A DNA stretch of 45,383 nt from Paracoccaceae bacterium (GTDB lineage: Bacteria; Pseudomonadota; Alphaproteobacteria; Rhodobacterales; Rhodobacteraceae), in the NCBI GenBank assembly GCA_026713305.1, contig JAPOOS010000077.1:1-45383 (forward strand), given 5' to 3'. The position numbers and the translations under genes are program-made. The number at the start of each line of letters is the position of its first letter. The first letter of the stretch is position 1. The notes beneath the pieces are model-generated. The model made no database searches, was not told the DNA's origin, and worked only from the letters and a program-made list of their open reading frames with translations. Shown here one piece after another: positions 25,992 through 33,802 of this stretch.

Positions 25992-27095
25992 ATGACCGAA
26001 TTTACGATACATGCCCGCGACGGACTTGCCCGAGTCGGCTGCATCCACCTGCCACGCGGCAAAATCGACACACCGGCATTCATGCCGGTTGGCACCGCAG
26101 CGACAGTGAAGGCCATGCTGCCGGAAAGCGTTCAGGCCACCGGCGCGCAGATTCTGCTGGGCAACACCTACCACCTCATGCTCCGGCCCACGGCCGAGCG
26201 CATAGCCAGGTTGGGCGGTCTGCATCGCTTCATGAACTGGCGCCGTCCCATTCTGACGGATTCCGGCGGATTTCAAGTAATGAGCCTGCGGCAGCTTCGC
26301 AAGCTTTCCGAAGAGGGAGTCGAATTTCGCTCGCACATCGACGGTTCATGCCATTTCCTGTCGCCGGAACGTTCTGTCGAAATTCAGCAGGCGATGGGTT
26401 CCGACATAGTCATGTGCCTTGACGAGTGCACGAGTTTCCCGGCCACAAGGGCCGATGCTGAACGCTCGATGAAGCTGTCCATGAGATGGGCGAAGCGGTG
26501 CCGTGCCGCGTTCGACCGGAATCCCTCCGGAATGTTGTTCGGCATACAGCAGGGATCAATGTACCGCGACCTGCGGGCCCGCAGCTCCGAAAAGCTGAGG
26601 AGAGCTTCGTTCGACGGATACGCAGTGGGCGGGCTGGCCGTCGGCGAAGGACAGGAGACAATGTTCGAGGTGCTGGACTATGCGGCCGGCTTCCTGCCCG
26701 AGGACAGGCCGCGCTACCTGATGGGAGTGGGCAAACCCGGGGACATGGTGGGAGCGGTGGCCCGCGGCATGGACATGTTTGACTGCGTCCTGCCGACCAG
26801 GTCGGGACGAACCGGACAGGCGTTCACCAGCCATGGAAGCGTGAACATCAAGAACGCCCGCCACGCAGACGACCCGGCTCCGTTGGAGGATGGTTGTCAT
26901 TGCCCCGCATGTTCGCAATACTCGCGGGCGTATCTGCATCACCTTTTCAAGTGCAGGGAAATACTTTCGTCGATGTTGCTTACCTGGCACAACCTGACCT
27001 ACTACCAGAGGCTGATGGCGGCCATCAGGCGAGCGGTGTCGCGCGGAGAGTTTGCCGAGTTTCAGCGCCAGTTCGCGTTGAAGACGGAGAATTGA
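25992..27095 (+). CDS. tgt: Queuine tRNA-ribosyltransferase
   Basis: This 367-aa TIM-barrel enzyme exchanges guanine 34 of tRNAs with GUN anticodons for preQ1 (queuosine pathway). The base-recognition loop has Asp90 in [11 protein letters not shown], the nucleophile is Asp264 in [15 protein letters not shown], and the zinc site is Cys302, Cys304, Cys307 (CHCPAC) with His333 in LLTWHN. The length fits bacterial Tgt (about 370-380 aa). The ATG at 25992 gives the usual opening; its ribosome binding site is weak, and a GTG seven codons upstream is possible. It is followed by a 44-codon ORF after two bases and then lon, suggesting one transcript. No other queuosine gene is in the window. Confidence 0.96.
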   Translation: MTEFTIHARDGLARVGCIHLPRGKIDTPAFMPVGTAATVKAMLPESVQATGAQILLGNTYHLMLRPTAERIARLGGLHRFMNWRRPILTDSGGFQVMSLRQLRKLSEEGVEFRSHIDGSCHFLSPERSVEIQQAMGSDIVMCLDECTSFPATRADAERSMKLSMRWAKRCRAAFDRNPSGMLFGIQQGSMYRDLRARSSEKLRRASFDGYAVGGLAVGEGQETMFEVLDYAAGFLPEDRPRYLMGVGKPGDMVGAVARGMDMFDCVLPTRSGRTGQAFTSHGSVNIKNARHADDPAPLEDGCHCPACSQYSRAYLHHLFKCREILSSMLLTWHNLTYYQRLMAAIRRAVSRGEFAEFQRQFALKTEN

Positions 27096-27097
27096 AC

Positions 27098-27232
27098 ATG
27101 ATTGGCAGCGATCAACCTGACGGGAATCCCATTGACGGTGTTGAAATCGCCTGCAAAGCGCACACATTGATTGTCGGAGGGCATCCGAACTGCGCAATCA
27201 AGCCGGAGTGGCTCGGAATCGAGGAGACATGA
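27098..27232 (+). CDS. Small conserved-looking ORF between tgt and lon (44 aa)
   Basis: This frame starts at an ATG two bases after the tgt stop, with GGAG ten bases upstream. It ends in a TGA immediately followed by the lon ATG. It encodes 44 residues with two cysteines (IACKAH and HPNCAIK) and the end PEWLGIEE. I do not recognise a family. Spacing, start signal and exact abutment with lon argue that it is translated. It could also serve only as a coupling leader, because the lon ribosome binding site (GAGGAG) lies inside its last codons. Confidence 0.5.
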   Translation: MIGSDQPDGNPIDGVEIACKAHTLIVGGHPNCAIKPEWLGIEET

Positions 27233-29635
27233 ATGAGTGAAGAAAAATCCTATGCCCTGTTGCCGCTGCGGGACATTGTCGTGTTTCCAAATATGGTGGT
27301 GCCGCTCTACGTCGGGCGGGAACTTTCAGTGCGCGCTCTCAGCAGCGTTGTCAACGGAAGCAAGGAGTTGGTGCTCTGTGCGCAGGTCGACGAGAACATA
27401 GACGACCCAGTGGAGGAAGAGATTCACGCTGTCGGCGTGATAGCCAACGTTCTGCAGTTTCTGAAGATTCCGGGAGGCACGATCAAGGTGCTGGTTGAGG
27501 GAACACAGCGGGTCAGGATTGACGGCTGGGTCGAAAACGATTCCTTCCTGGAGGTGAAGGTTGAGGAGCTGCAGGAGACATTCGAGGACACGAAACGCTC
27601 GCGCGCCTACTTCAAGGCCGTGAAGAAGATTTTTCTCAAGTACGCGTCCGCCAAGAAGGCTCTGACCAAGGAACTCGAAAGCGACGTCGAAAGCGAGACC
27701 GATCAGGGACGTTTGGCCGACATGGTCGCCGGAACAATCGTCACAAGCGTTTCCGTGAAGCAGAAGATTCTGGCCATGGACGACGTAACCGAGCGTCTGA
27801 GCGCAGTTCTTGATCTCCTGCAGACGGAGCTGCAGATCATCGATCTGGAAAAGAACGTCAAGAAGCGAGTGAAAACCCAGCTCGAAAAGAACCAGAGGGA
27901 ACACATTCTCACCGAGCAGATGAAGGCCATCCAGCGCGAGCTGGGAGACAAGGAGGAACTGTCCGAACTGGATGAGCTCGAACAGAGGATCGGGGACACC
28001 AAGTTTTCCGAGGAGGCCCGTTCCAAGGCATTGTCGGAACTCAAGAAGGTGCGCTCGATGAGCCCCAACAGTCCCGAGGTACAGGTCTCGCGCAACTACC
28101 TGGACTGGCTGCTCGACATACCCTGGGGAGTGAAGCAGGACATTCAGAGCGACATCAAGCTGGCCGAGAAGATTCTTGACGACGATCATTTCGGGTTGCG
28201 ACGGGTCAAGGAGCGCATTGTCGAGTTCATCGCCGTGCAACAGCGCACCGGCAGCGTTGGCGGCACAATTCTCTGCCTTGTCGGGCCCCCGGGGGTCGGC
28301 AAGACATCGCTGGGACAGTCGGTTGCGCGGGCAACTGGCCGGGAATTCGTGCGAATCGCACTTGGCGGCATTCACGATGAATCGGAAATCCGAGGGCATC
28401 GCCGCACCTATGTGGGGGCGATGCCGGGGAGGATCATCAAGTCCTTCCGAAAGGGAAAGTCGATCAATCCACTGATCCTGCTCGACGAAATCGACAAGGT
28501 TGCAGGCGGCAGGGGCGATCCTGCGAGCGCGCTGCTCGAAGTTTTGGATCCAGAACAGAACAGCAAGTTCTACGACAACTATCTGGATGTGGACTACGAC
28601 CTGTCGGAGGTGATGTTCATCACCACGGCCAACTATCTGCACGACATTCCGACGCCGCTTCGGGACCGCATGGAAATCGTGCAGCTCGATGGCTACACCG
28701 AATACGAAAAGCTGGAGATCGCAAAGCGCCATCTTATGCCCGAACTGCTTGAAAGGACGGGCATCAAGAAGAAGGAGTTCAGGCTTCCCGATGAAGTCAT
28801 TCAGGACATCATCCGAACACACACGCAGGAGGCCGGAGTCCGCAATCTGAAACGTGAGATTGCCCGGCTGATGCGCAAGGCTGTAACCAAGATTGTCAAG
28901 GGCGAGGCCAAGCGTGTTCAATTGACCAGCAAGAACCTCGAATCCTACCTTGGAATGGCTCGCTACCACTATGGGTCGGCTGAAAAGACCGATCAGGTTG
29001 GAGTGGCCACGGGTCTCGCCTGGACGCAGGCCGGGGGCGACCTTCTGTCGATTGAGGCGTCAGCCATTCCCGGCAAGGGCAGAATGCGCACTACAGGCAC
29101 ATTGGGCGATGTCATGAAGGAATCGATATCCGCAGCCTCGACATTCGTAAGGTCGATCGCATCCGAAATCGGCGTGACGGCGGAGACGTTCGAAAGGACT
29201 GACATCCATGTTCATGTGCCGGAAGGCGCCACGCCCAAGGAAGGACCGTCCGCAGGAGTCGGGATGGTCACCGCGATTGTCTCGGTGTTGACAGGCATCA
29301 AGGTTCGCAAGGAAGTGGCAATGACCGGCGAGGTTACGTTGCGCGGAACAGTGTTGCGCATTGGCGGCCTCAAGGCAAAACTGCTTGCTGCGATTCGCGG
29401 AGGCATCGAGTTGGTTCTCATTCCCAAGGACAACGTCAGGGATCTTGCGGAAATCCCCGACGCCATCAAGAACCAGATTGAAATTCGACCGATCAGAAAC
29501 GTGTCGGAAGTGCTTGAAGTGGCGCTTGTGCGAAGGCCCACGCCGTTGATCGAGGACGACGTTGTTGAAGGCGATGTCATTGCTCCCACGGCAGTCTTGG
29601 GTCAAGAGGAGCCACCTAGCGTTGCCAAGCATTAG
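27233..29635 (+). CDS. lon: ATP-dependent protease Lon
   Basis: This 800-aa cytoplasmic ATP-dependent serine protease degrades misfolded and regulatory proteins. The N-terminal LON substrate-binding domain (LPLRDIVVFPNMVVPLYVGR) is followed by a coiled-coil stretch around 190-270 (KNVKKRVKTQLEKNQREHIL), an AAA+ module with Walker A GPPGVGKTS (Lys357) and Walker B ILLDEIDKVAGG, and the S16 protease domain with catalytic Ser673 in KEGPSAGVG and Lys716 in GGLKAKLLAA. Length and motif order are canonical. The ATG directly follows the stop of the 44-codon ORF, with GAGGAG six bases before it. No sigma-32-like box was identified, since the promoter probably lies upstream of tgt. Confidence 0.98.
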   Translation: MSEEKSYALLPLRDIVVFPNMVVPLYVGRELSVRALSSVVNGSKELVLCAQVDENIDDPVEEEIHAVGVIANVLQFLKIPGGTIKVLVEGTQRVRIDGWVENDSFLEVKVEELQETFEDTKRSRAYFKAVKKIFLKYASAKKALTKELESDVESETDQGRLADMVAGTIVTSVSVKQKILAMDDVTERLSAVLDLLQTELQIIDLEKNVKKRVKTQLEKNQREHILTEQMKAIQRELGDKEELSELDELEQRIGDTKFSEEARSKALSELKKVRSMSPNSPEVQVSRNYLDWLLDIPWGVKQDIQSDIKLAEKILDDDHFGLRRVKERIVEFIAVQQRTGSVGGTILCLVGPPGVGKTSLGQSVARATGREFVRIALGGIHDESEIRGHRRTYVGAMPGRIIKSFRKGKSINPLILLDEIDKVAGGRGDPASALLEVLDPEQNSKFYDNYLDVDYDLSEVMFITTANYLHDIPTPLRDRMEIVQLDGYTEYEKLEIAKRHLMPELLERTGIKKKEFRLPDEVIQDIIRTHTQEAGVRNLKREIARLMRKAVTKIVKGEAKRVQLTSKNLESYLGMARYHYGSAEKTDQVGVATGLAWTQAGGDLLSIEASAIPGKGRMRTTGTLGDVMKESISAASTFVRSIASEIGVTAETFERTDIHVHVPEGATPKEGPSAGVGMVTAIVSVLTGIKVRKEVAMTGEVTLRGTVLRIGGLKAKLLAAIRGGIELVLIPKDNVRDLAEIPDAIKNQIEIRPIRNVSEVLEVALVRRPTPLIEDDVVEGDVIAPTAVLGQEEPPSVAKH

Positions 29636-29695
29636 GGCGTAAAGCGCGAACAGGCGCCACATGATGGGGCAATGGCGCAAGTTGTTGAACAGGCG

Positions 29696-29770
29696 GGGTG
29701 ATTAGCTCAGTGGTAGAGCGCTTCGTTCACACCGAAGAGGTCGGGAGTTCGAACCTCTCATCACCCACCA
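29696..29770 (+). tRNA. tRNA-Val (CAC)
   Basis: The cloverleaf is complete: acceptor GGGTGAT pairs with ATCACCC, the D-arm contains TAGCTCAGTGGTAGAG, the anticodon stem CTTCG/CGAAG encloses loop TTCACAC with anticodon CAC, and the T-arm GGGAG-TTCGAAC-CTCTC has one G-T pair. The discriminator A and CCA are encoded. The gene lies 60 bases after lon. Confidence 0.95.
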
Positions 29771-29941
29771 TTTCCCTGTTCGATTGCCGGTCCCGACGCT
29801 GCAACGGCAGACGCCCGGTTTCGGGAGAAGTTCGAAGCGGCCCGTTGTTCCTGGCATGCAGCTGAAAGTCGGCCATGGGATGAAACGGGAATTGCCAAGT
29901 CTCGCAATTGCTTGCCTTGGTTGTGGCGTTACGCCTTTAGG

Positions 29942-30016
29942 GGGTGATTAGCTCAGCGGTAGAGCACTTCGTTTACACCGAAGGGGTCGGGAGTTCGAGC
30001 CTCTCATCACCCACCA
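29942..30016 (+). tRNA. tRNA-Val (TAC)
   Basis: This is nearly a copy of the first tRNA-Val: acceptor GGGTGAT/ATCACCC, D-arm TAGCTCAGCGGTAGAG, anticodon stem CTTCG/CGAAG around loop TTTACAC with anticodon TAC, and T-arm GGGAG-TTCGAGC-CTCTC with encoded ACCA. It differs from the first copy at only a few positions, and both share the 3' flank CCATTT(T)CCCT, so they arose by tandem duplication. It stands at the edge of an accessory region (methylase and RloA/RloB genes). I searched by eye for a repeated tRNA 3' end downstream that could be an attachment site and found none. Confidence 0.95.
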
Positions 30017-30028
30017 TTTTCCCTCGCG

Positions 30029-30074
30029 GCAGTTTGGACGGCTCCACGCCGAATGCAATCCTTTGTCCATGCCG
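30029..30074. repeat. 46-bp repeat of the sugar-ABC ATPase gene 3' end, copy next to tRNA-Val
   Basis: This stretch matches 40368-40413 at 45 of 46 bases in the same orientation. At 40368 it encodes the C-terminal HGQRIAFGVEPSKL segment of a MalK/UgpC-type ATPase on the minus strand. Here the same peptide can be read on the minus strand, with weaker similarity on the far side (ARAE-like residues), before it runs into the tRNA. It is best read as a remnant of a paralogous transporter ATPase gene cut off near the tRNA. Confidence 0.7.
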
Positions 30075-30116
30075 TTCTGCTCGCCTTGGCGCGACATGCT
30101 GTCGCAAGCGACATTG

Positions 30117-32996
30117 CTACCCTTGCACGGACGGCTCGTTGCACAAGTGTCTGCACCATTCGCTCAAGTCGTCGCGGGTCTGCTGCGGCAAGCCCAGCAT
30201 GTCGCAGACATGGGCGTCCAGCTGCGACCGCACCGGGTCGTCGTTGGCGTGGACAATGCGCCTCAGCGGCCGTTCGCACAATGCGTCGAAACACTCGGCG
30301 CTGCGTTCGAGCTGTTCCTCGGACAGCGCGTCGAATCTCGGCGCCGGCATGCGCTTGACAGCGGTGATTTGCGTGGGCGCACGTCCTGGGTCGGTGCGCT
30401 GGCCACGCGTCCAATGAACGACAATTCCCGGCGTCGAATTGAACCAGAGTGCCGCCGCCTTCAGCACATTCGGATTGTCATGTCTCAGCGACACCCATGA
30501 TCTGCCGCCCATGGTTGGCCGGGCAGCGCTCGCGGCAACGAGCTTCTGCGTGTTCCAACGCAGATTGCGGGCATAGAACAGTGTGCTTGCGGTCTCTCGA
30601 ATTCGCGCAATGTCCTGGCCATCCCGTGGCGTTCCGCTATGCGTTGGGGTCACCAGCAGGCTGGTCTGGCTGGCGTGGTTGTGGGACCAAAGCATGCCGT
30701 CGAGGCCTGCCATCTGATTGTCGGGCAAGGCATCAACGACAAAGCTTCCGCGCGGGGATCTGCTGCCGCGGGGACAACCAATCAAGTCATGCGATGGTCC
30801 GACTTTGAAAAGTTCGCTGATTGTGGTCATCGGCACGGCGAACGCATGGGTGCGCCAGTCCTGAGCGAGCAGTCGGCCCTGAACAAGGTGTCTGGCGACC
30901 ATGCTAAGTGTGGCGCTTTGAACGCCCAGCGGAAACCATGGGTCTCCTCTACCCGTTTCCGCATGCCGAACTGCCGTTCCGACGCTTGCGTTGGCAAGAA
31001 TGACCGGCGTGGCCCGCGTGTCGTCGTCGACGCCTTCCAGTTCGCCAGCGGCTTGGGCGACCGCCCTGGCCAGCTCTCCTGCAATCCCGTTGCGCGTCGG
31101 CGCCACATTCAACGTCACGCAGCTCACAGGCTCCGCTGCAACCCCGTTGTCCGCCCTTCGTGTGGCGAACAGCATCATTTCGCTTATGCCCGTGTCCTCA
31201 GACTGCGGTCCGGCGTGGTGGTCTCCCCCGATCGTGACCGCCACTATGTCGGTGAAGCCGTTCTCGATCATGGCGCGGGTTTTGGCCCAGCTCTCGGCAA
31301 AGGCAGCCGTCAGCGGCAGCACGAAGCCGAGGCGTCCGTGGCAACGCAGCTTCTGGCAGGCCAACATCAGGAAGCTGGCTGCCATGCCGGCGGTCTTGTT
31401 GGCAGGTCTTCTCTTGACAAGGGCGCGCCACCGCTTCTGGAACTGCCGGCGCTGACAGTCATTCAGGCCGGCAATGTCGAACGCCGTCTGCCCGCCGCGG
31501 GTTCGGTTGTAGGGCGGGTTCATGAGAATCCAGTCGATGCTCTCGTCCTCGACCACGATCAGCTCATGCGGGGCTTCCTGGCCGGCGGCCCGACCGTGTC
31601 CCTCTCCGTACAGATTTGCGGTTTCGTTCGAGGCGAGATACTCTAGCGAGCCGGTGGTTGCCTGGCCAGCTTCCTGAACGGGGCGACCAACGTCGACCCA
31701 ACCGATGTTGGTATGGCCGTAGGGCTCTTGGTCGCCAAGTCCGGCCAGGGACGAGGCGGTCAGATGCGTGGCAAGCGGCGACACGTCAACGCCTACAATC
31801 CCCTGTTCCATGGCCATCCTGTGCATGGCGGCATCTGGACGCCCGCCATGTCGCCGACTCAAAGAGCCAATGCGGTGATAGCCGGCCAGAAGCAGCGAAC
31901 CCGTGCCGCAGGCGAGGTCCGCCAGCCGATGTCGTCCGTACAGGTCCCGCCTGCGCCATTCGGACGCCGGCAGGTCGACATCGCGGATGGCCAAGCGCGC
32001 AAGAAACTCGGCGGTTCCAGCCGTGGTGTAGAAGGCAGCCGCCTCCTTGCGGTCCTCGCTCAGCAGGGGAAACAGCTCAGCTCCAACATTGACATGCCGG
32101 CCGAGCCGGGCCGTGTCAAGTTCGCGGGCAGCGTCGTTCAGCAGTTCCATCACCGTCCGCATCTCGTATTCGTAGTTGCAAGCGATTTCGAGAGCCTGCA
32201 CGGCCGGCAGGAATATGGCGTTCCAGTTGACCTCCAGAATCCGTCGCCACTGCGTCAGGTACTCGGCGCTGACCGGCTGCAGCGCAGGCTCGAAATGAAT
32301 CGGACCCACATCGGCCACACCACTCCGATGCAGCTGGTGCTGCGCCATCAGCGCATTGAACCACATCAGCGTCACGACGCGCAGCCCGTCGATCACGCTG
32401 TGCTGCACCGTTGCGGCAATCTGCCGGCGCATGCGTTCCGGAATCGTGACGAAGTTGTTTGCCGCCTGCCGGATGCGAAGCGCAACCTGTTGTGTAAGAG
32501 AGTTGACGCGTTCGTCCGTCACGGCGGCAGCTGCAAGCAGGTCGGAAAGGTTGTCAAGCCGTGCCACGATGTGACCGCCGCCTTCGGGAAAGCGCTCAAA
32601 CCCGTCGCTGCGCCGCTGGAACAAGGCCATGCCAAAGGTCGTGCCTGCGCAAAGGGCCCGACTGGCCAGCGACTGTCGCAGGTTTCGAAACTCCTCCGGA
32701 ATGACGACGGCAATGGCGGCGTCAAAGGGGGCGTCAATGCGACGTGCAGTCTCTACCAGCGTCAGCTCAAGTCGGTCCTGCGCGTCCCTGTCGGCATCGC
32801 TGGCGACATAGGAACACTCGATTGCCACCGGCGGCGCAGTTGGCTCGGTGATGAGAACATCCAGCCTCAGCTGCCGGCCCGCTTCAAGCATGCCGATTAT
32901 CTCGGGGCGGCACACATGCTCGTCCCAATGCGGGTTTATGGAACGAAGCGCGTCGGCAAGCGCCCGGTTGAACGTGCCTTCAGCTTGAGTCTGCAT
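30117..32996 (-). CDS. N6-adenine DNA methylase, large single-chain type (type IIG-like architecture)
   Basis: This 959-aa protein has a class I methyltransferase core: AdoMet motif I DLACGTGSLLL at 360-370, followed by the catalytic NPPYN at 493-497. About 350 residues precede the core and about 450 follow, with a likely target recognition region after residue 760. The build resembles one-chain type IIG enzymes or PglX-like methylases. The N-terminal region (LRLDVLI with Asp46 and VAIECSY with Glu60) resembles a PD-(D/E)XK nuclease strand pair but lacks the lysine, so cutting activity is doubtful. The ATG at 32996 has AGGACAG upstream; the open frame to 33365 reads as non-coding. There is no specificity or restriction subunit beside it; the RloA-like gene is divergent. 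It probably methylates adenine in a specific DNA site. Confidence 0.82.
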   Translation of the reverse strand: MQTQAEGTFNRALADALRSINPHWDEHVCRPEIIGMLEAGRQLRLDVLITEPTAPPVAIECSYVASDADRDAQDRLELTLVETARRIDAPFDAAIAVVIPEEFRNLRQSLASRALCAGTTFGMALFQRRSDGFERFPEGGGHIVARLDNLSDLLAAAAVTDERVNSLTQQVALRIRQAANNFVTIPERMRRQIAATVQHSVIDGLRVVTLMWFNALMAQHQLHRSGVADVGPIHFEPALQPVSAEYLTQWRRILEVNWNAIFLPAVQALEIACNYEYEMRTVMELLNDAARELDTARLGRHVNVGAELFPLLSEDRKEAAAFYTTAGTAEFLARLAIRDVDLPASEWRRRDLYGRHRLADLACGTGSLLLAGYHRIGSLSRRHGGRPDAAMHRMAMEQGIVGVDVSPLATHLTASSLAGLGDQEPYGHTNIGWVDVGRPVQEAGQATTGSLEYLASNETANLYGEGHGRAAGQEAPHELIVVEDESIDWILMNPPYNRTRGGQTAFDIAGLNDCQRRQFQKRWRALVKRRPANKTAGMAASFLMLACQKLRCHGRLGFVLPLTAAFAESWAKTRAMIENGFTDIVAVTIGGDHHAGPQSEDTGISEMMLFATRRADNGVAAEPVSCVTLNVAPTRNGIAGELARAVAQAAGELEGVDDDTRATPVILANASVGTAVRHAETGRGDPWFPLGVQSATLSMVARHLVQGRLLAQDWRTHAFAVPMTTISELFKVGPSHDLIGCPRGSRSPRGSFVVDALPDNQMAGLDGMLWSHNHASQTSLLVTPTHSGTPRDGQDIARIRETASTLFYARNLRWNTQKLVAASAARPTMGGRSWVSLRHDNPNVLKAAALWFNSTPGIVVHWTRGQRTDPGRAPTQITAVKRMPAPRFDALSEEQLERSAECFDALCERPLRRIVHANDDPVRSQLDAHVCDMLGLPQQTRDDLSEWCRHLCNEPSVQG

Positions 32997-33802
32997 GATA
33001 AACTGTCCTGTCGTTCCGGATTGGACATCGGTTGTAGTGCGGGATCCCCATATATTGACATAGTGGCAATCAAAACAAAAAACAAAAACGCTGGCACGCA
33101 ATGGGAAGATCTGTGATGGGAAGCCAACCGTTGGTTTCGGGAACAGCAGATGCATTCGATTGGTCCTGCATTGGTCGCTGCGCGAGATGTGCCCCAACCA
33201 TCGATTGCGCTGTGACTGGTCCTCTCTTGCTGTCGTCAACTGCTCCCAACGAATGCAAGGCCGGCGCAGGACGGCAAGACAAGCTGGCAGGACATGGTCC
33301 CTTCCTGCCCAATCCGGCACAACGCAGTTCTTCGTCTCCTGATGAAACTGAACACATTCAGGCAATCCTGCTCAAGCGGGAGCGCTTGAACGACCTGACG
33401 GTTGGCCTCTGAAACAAAACCATTCGCGTGAACAAACGCGCATTTGGCGAATTGTGGGCCGAAGAAGGAGACGATGGAACAGCTCGATTGTTGCACCCAA
33501 AGCGCTGGATTGCTTGGACACCGACGACGCCCGGCAGGGAATTCGCCTTGGCGGGAGACGGGAGCGCGCAAAGGTTGCCCTCATGAATTGGCCGCTCGCT
33601 GACGACGACAGTGCAACCAAGGCCGATTGGCCGCCTTTGCAGCGCATCCGGGCCAGCCTGTTGCTCCCATTGTTTCGTCAGGTCATTCGACAATCAATGG
33701 ACATTGATGGCAAAATGGCATCATCAAGGGGCCTAACCCGACAATGCATTGTTGGTGGCCAAAATGCACTGTCCCAATCTGCGCGCAGAAGGAGACACTG
33801 AG
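32997..33802. other. Divergent intergenic region between the methylase and the RloA-like gene
   Basis: This 806-base stretch separates two divergent genes. It contains an A-rich tract near 33071-33098 unlike the GC-rich surroundings, next to a candidate promoter for the methylase. No open frame carries a recognisable motif. The right end has AAGGAG nine bases before the RloA-like start. An imperfect inverted repeat (TGATGGC and GGCATCA) lies around 33705-33723 and could be an operator; this is weak. Confidence 0.4.
33049..33078 (-). promoter_or_regulatory. Candidate promoter of the methylase gene
   Basis: Read on the minus strand, a TTGTTT box (33078-33073) is followed after 18 bases by TATATG (33054-33049), about 50 bases before the methylase ATG. 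Both boxes depart from consensus and the area is A/T-rich, so chance matches are likely. Confidence 0.28.

Noticed and set aside
27326-28969. 547-codon open frame opposite lon
   Set aside because: It is the antisense shadow of lon; the composition is Leu/His/Gln-rich with no domain, and lon is certain.
29640-29690. Terminator after lon (GCGCCA and TGGCGC arms)
   Set aside because: The stem is only 6 bp with a 13-base loop and there is no T-run; it may be chance.
33071-33098. A-rich tract as a replication origin or attachment site
   Set aside because: It is too short, has no DnaA-box-like repeats and has no matching copy elsewhere; it is more simply promoter-associated.
31713-33116. 467-codon open frame opposite the methylase
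   Set aside because: It overlaps the methylase motif I region on the other strand and shows no motif of its own.
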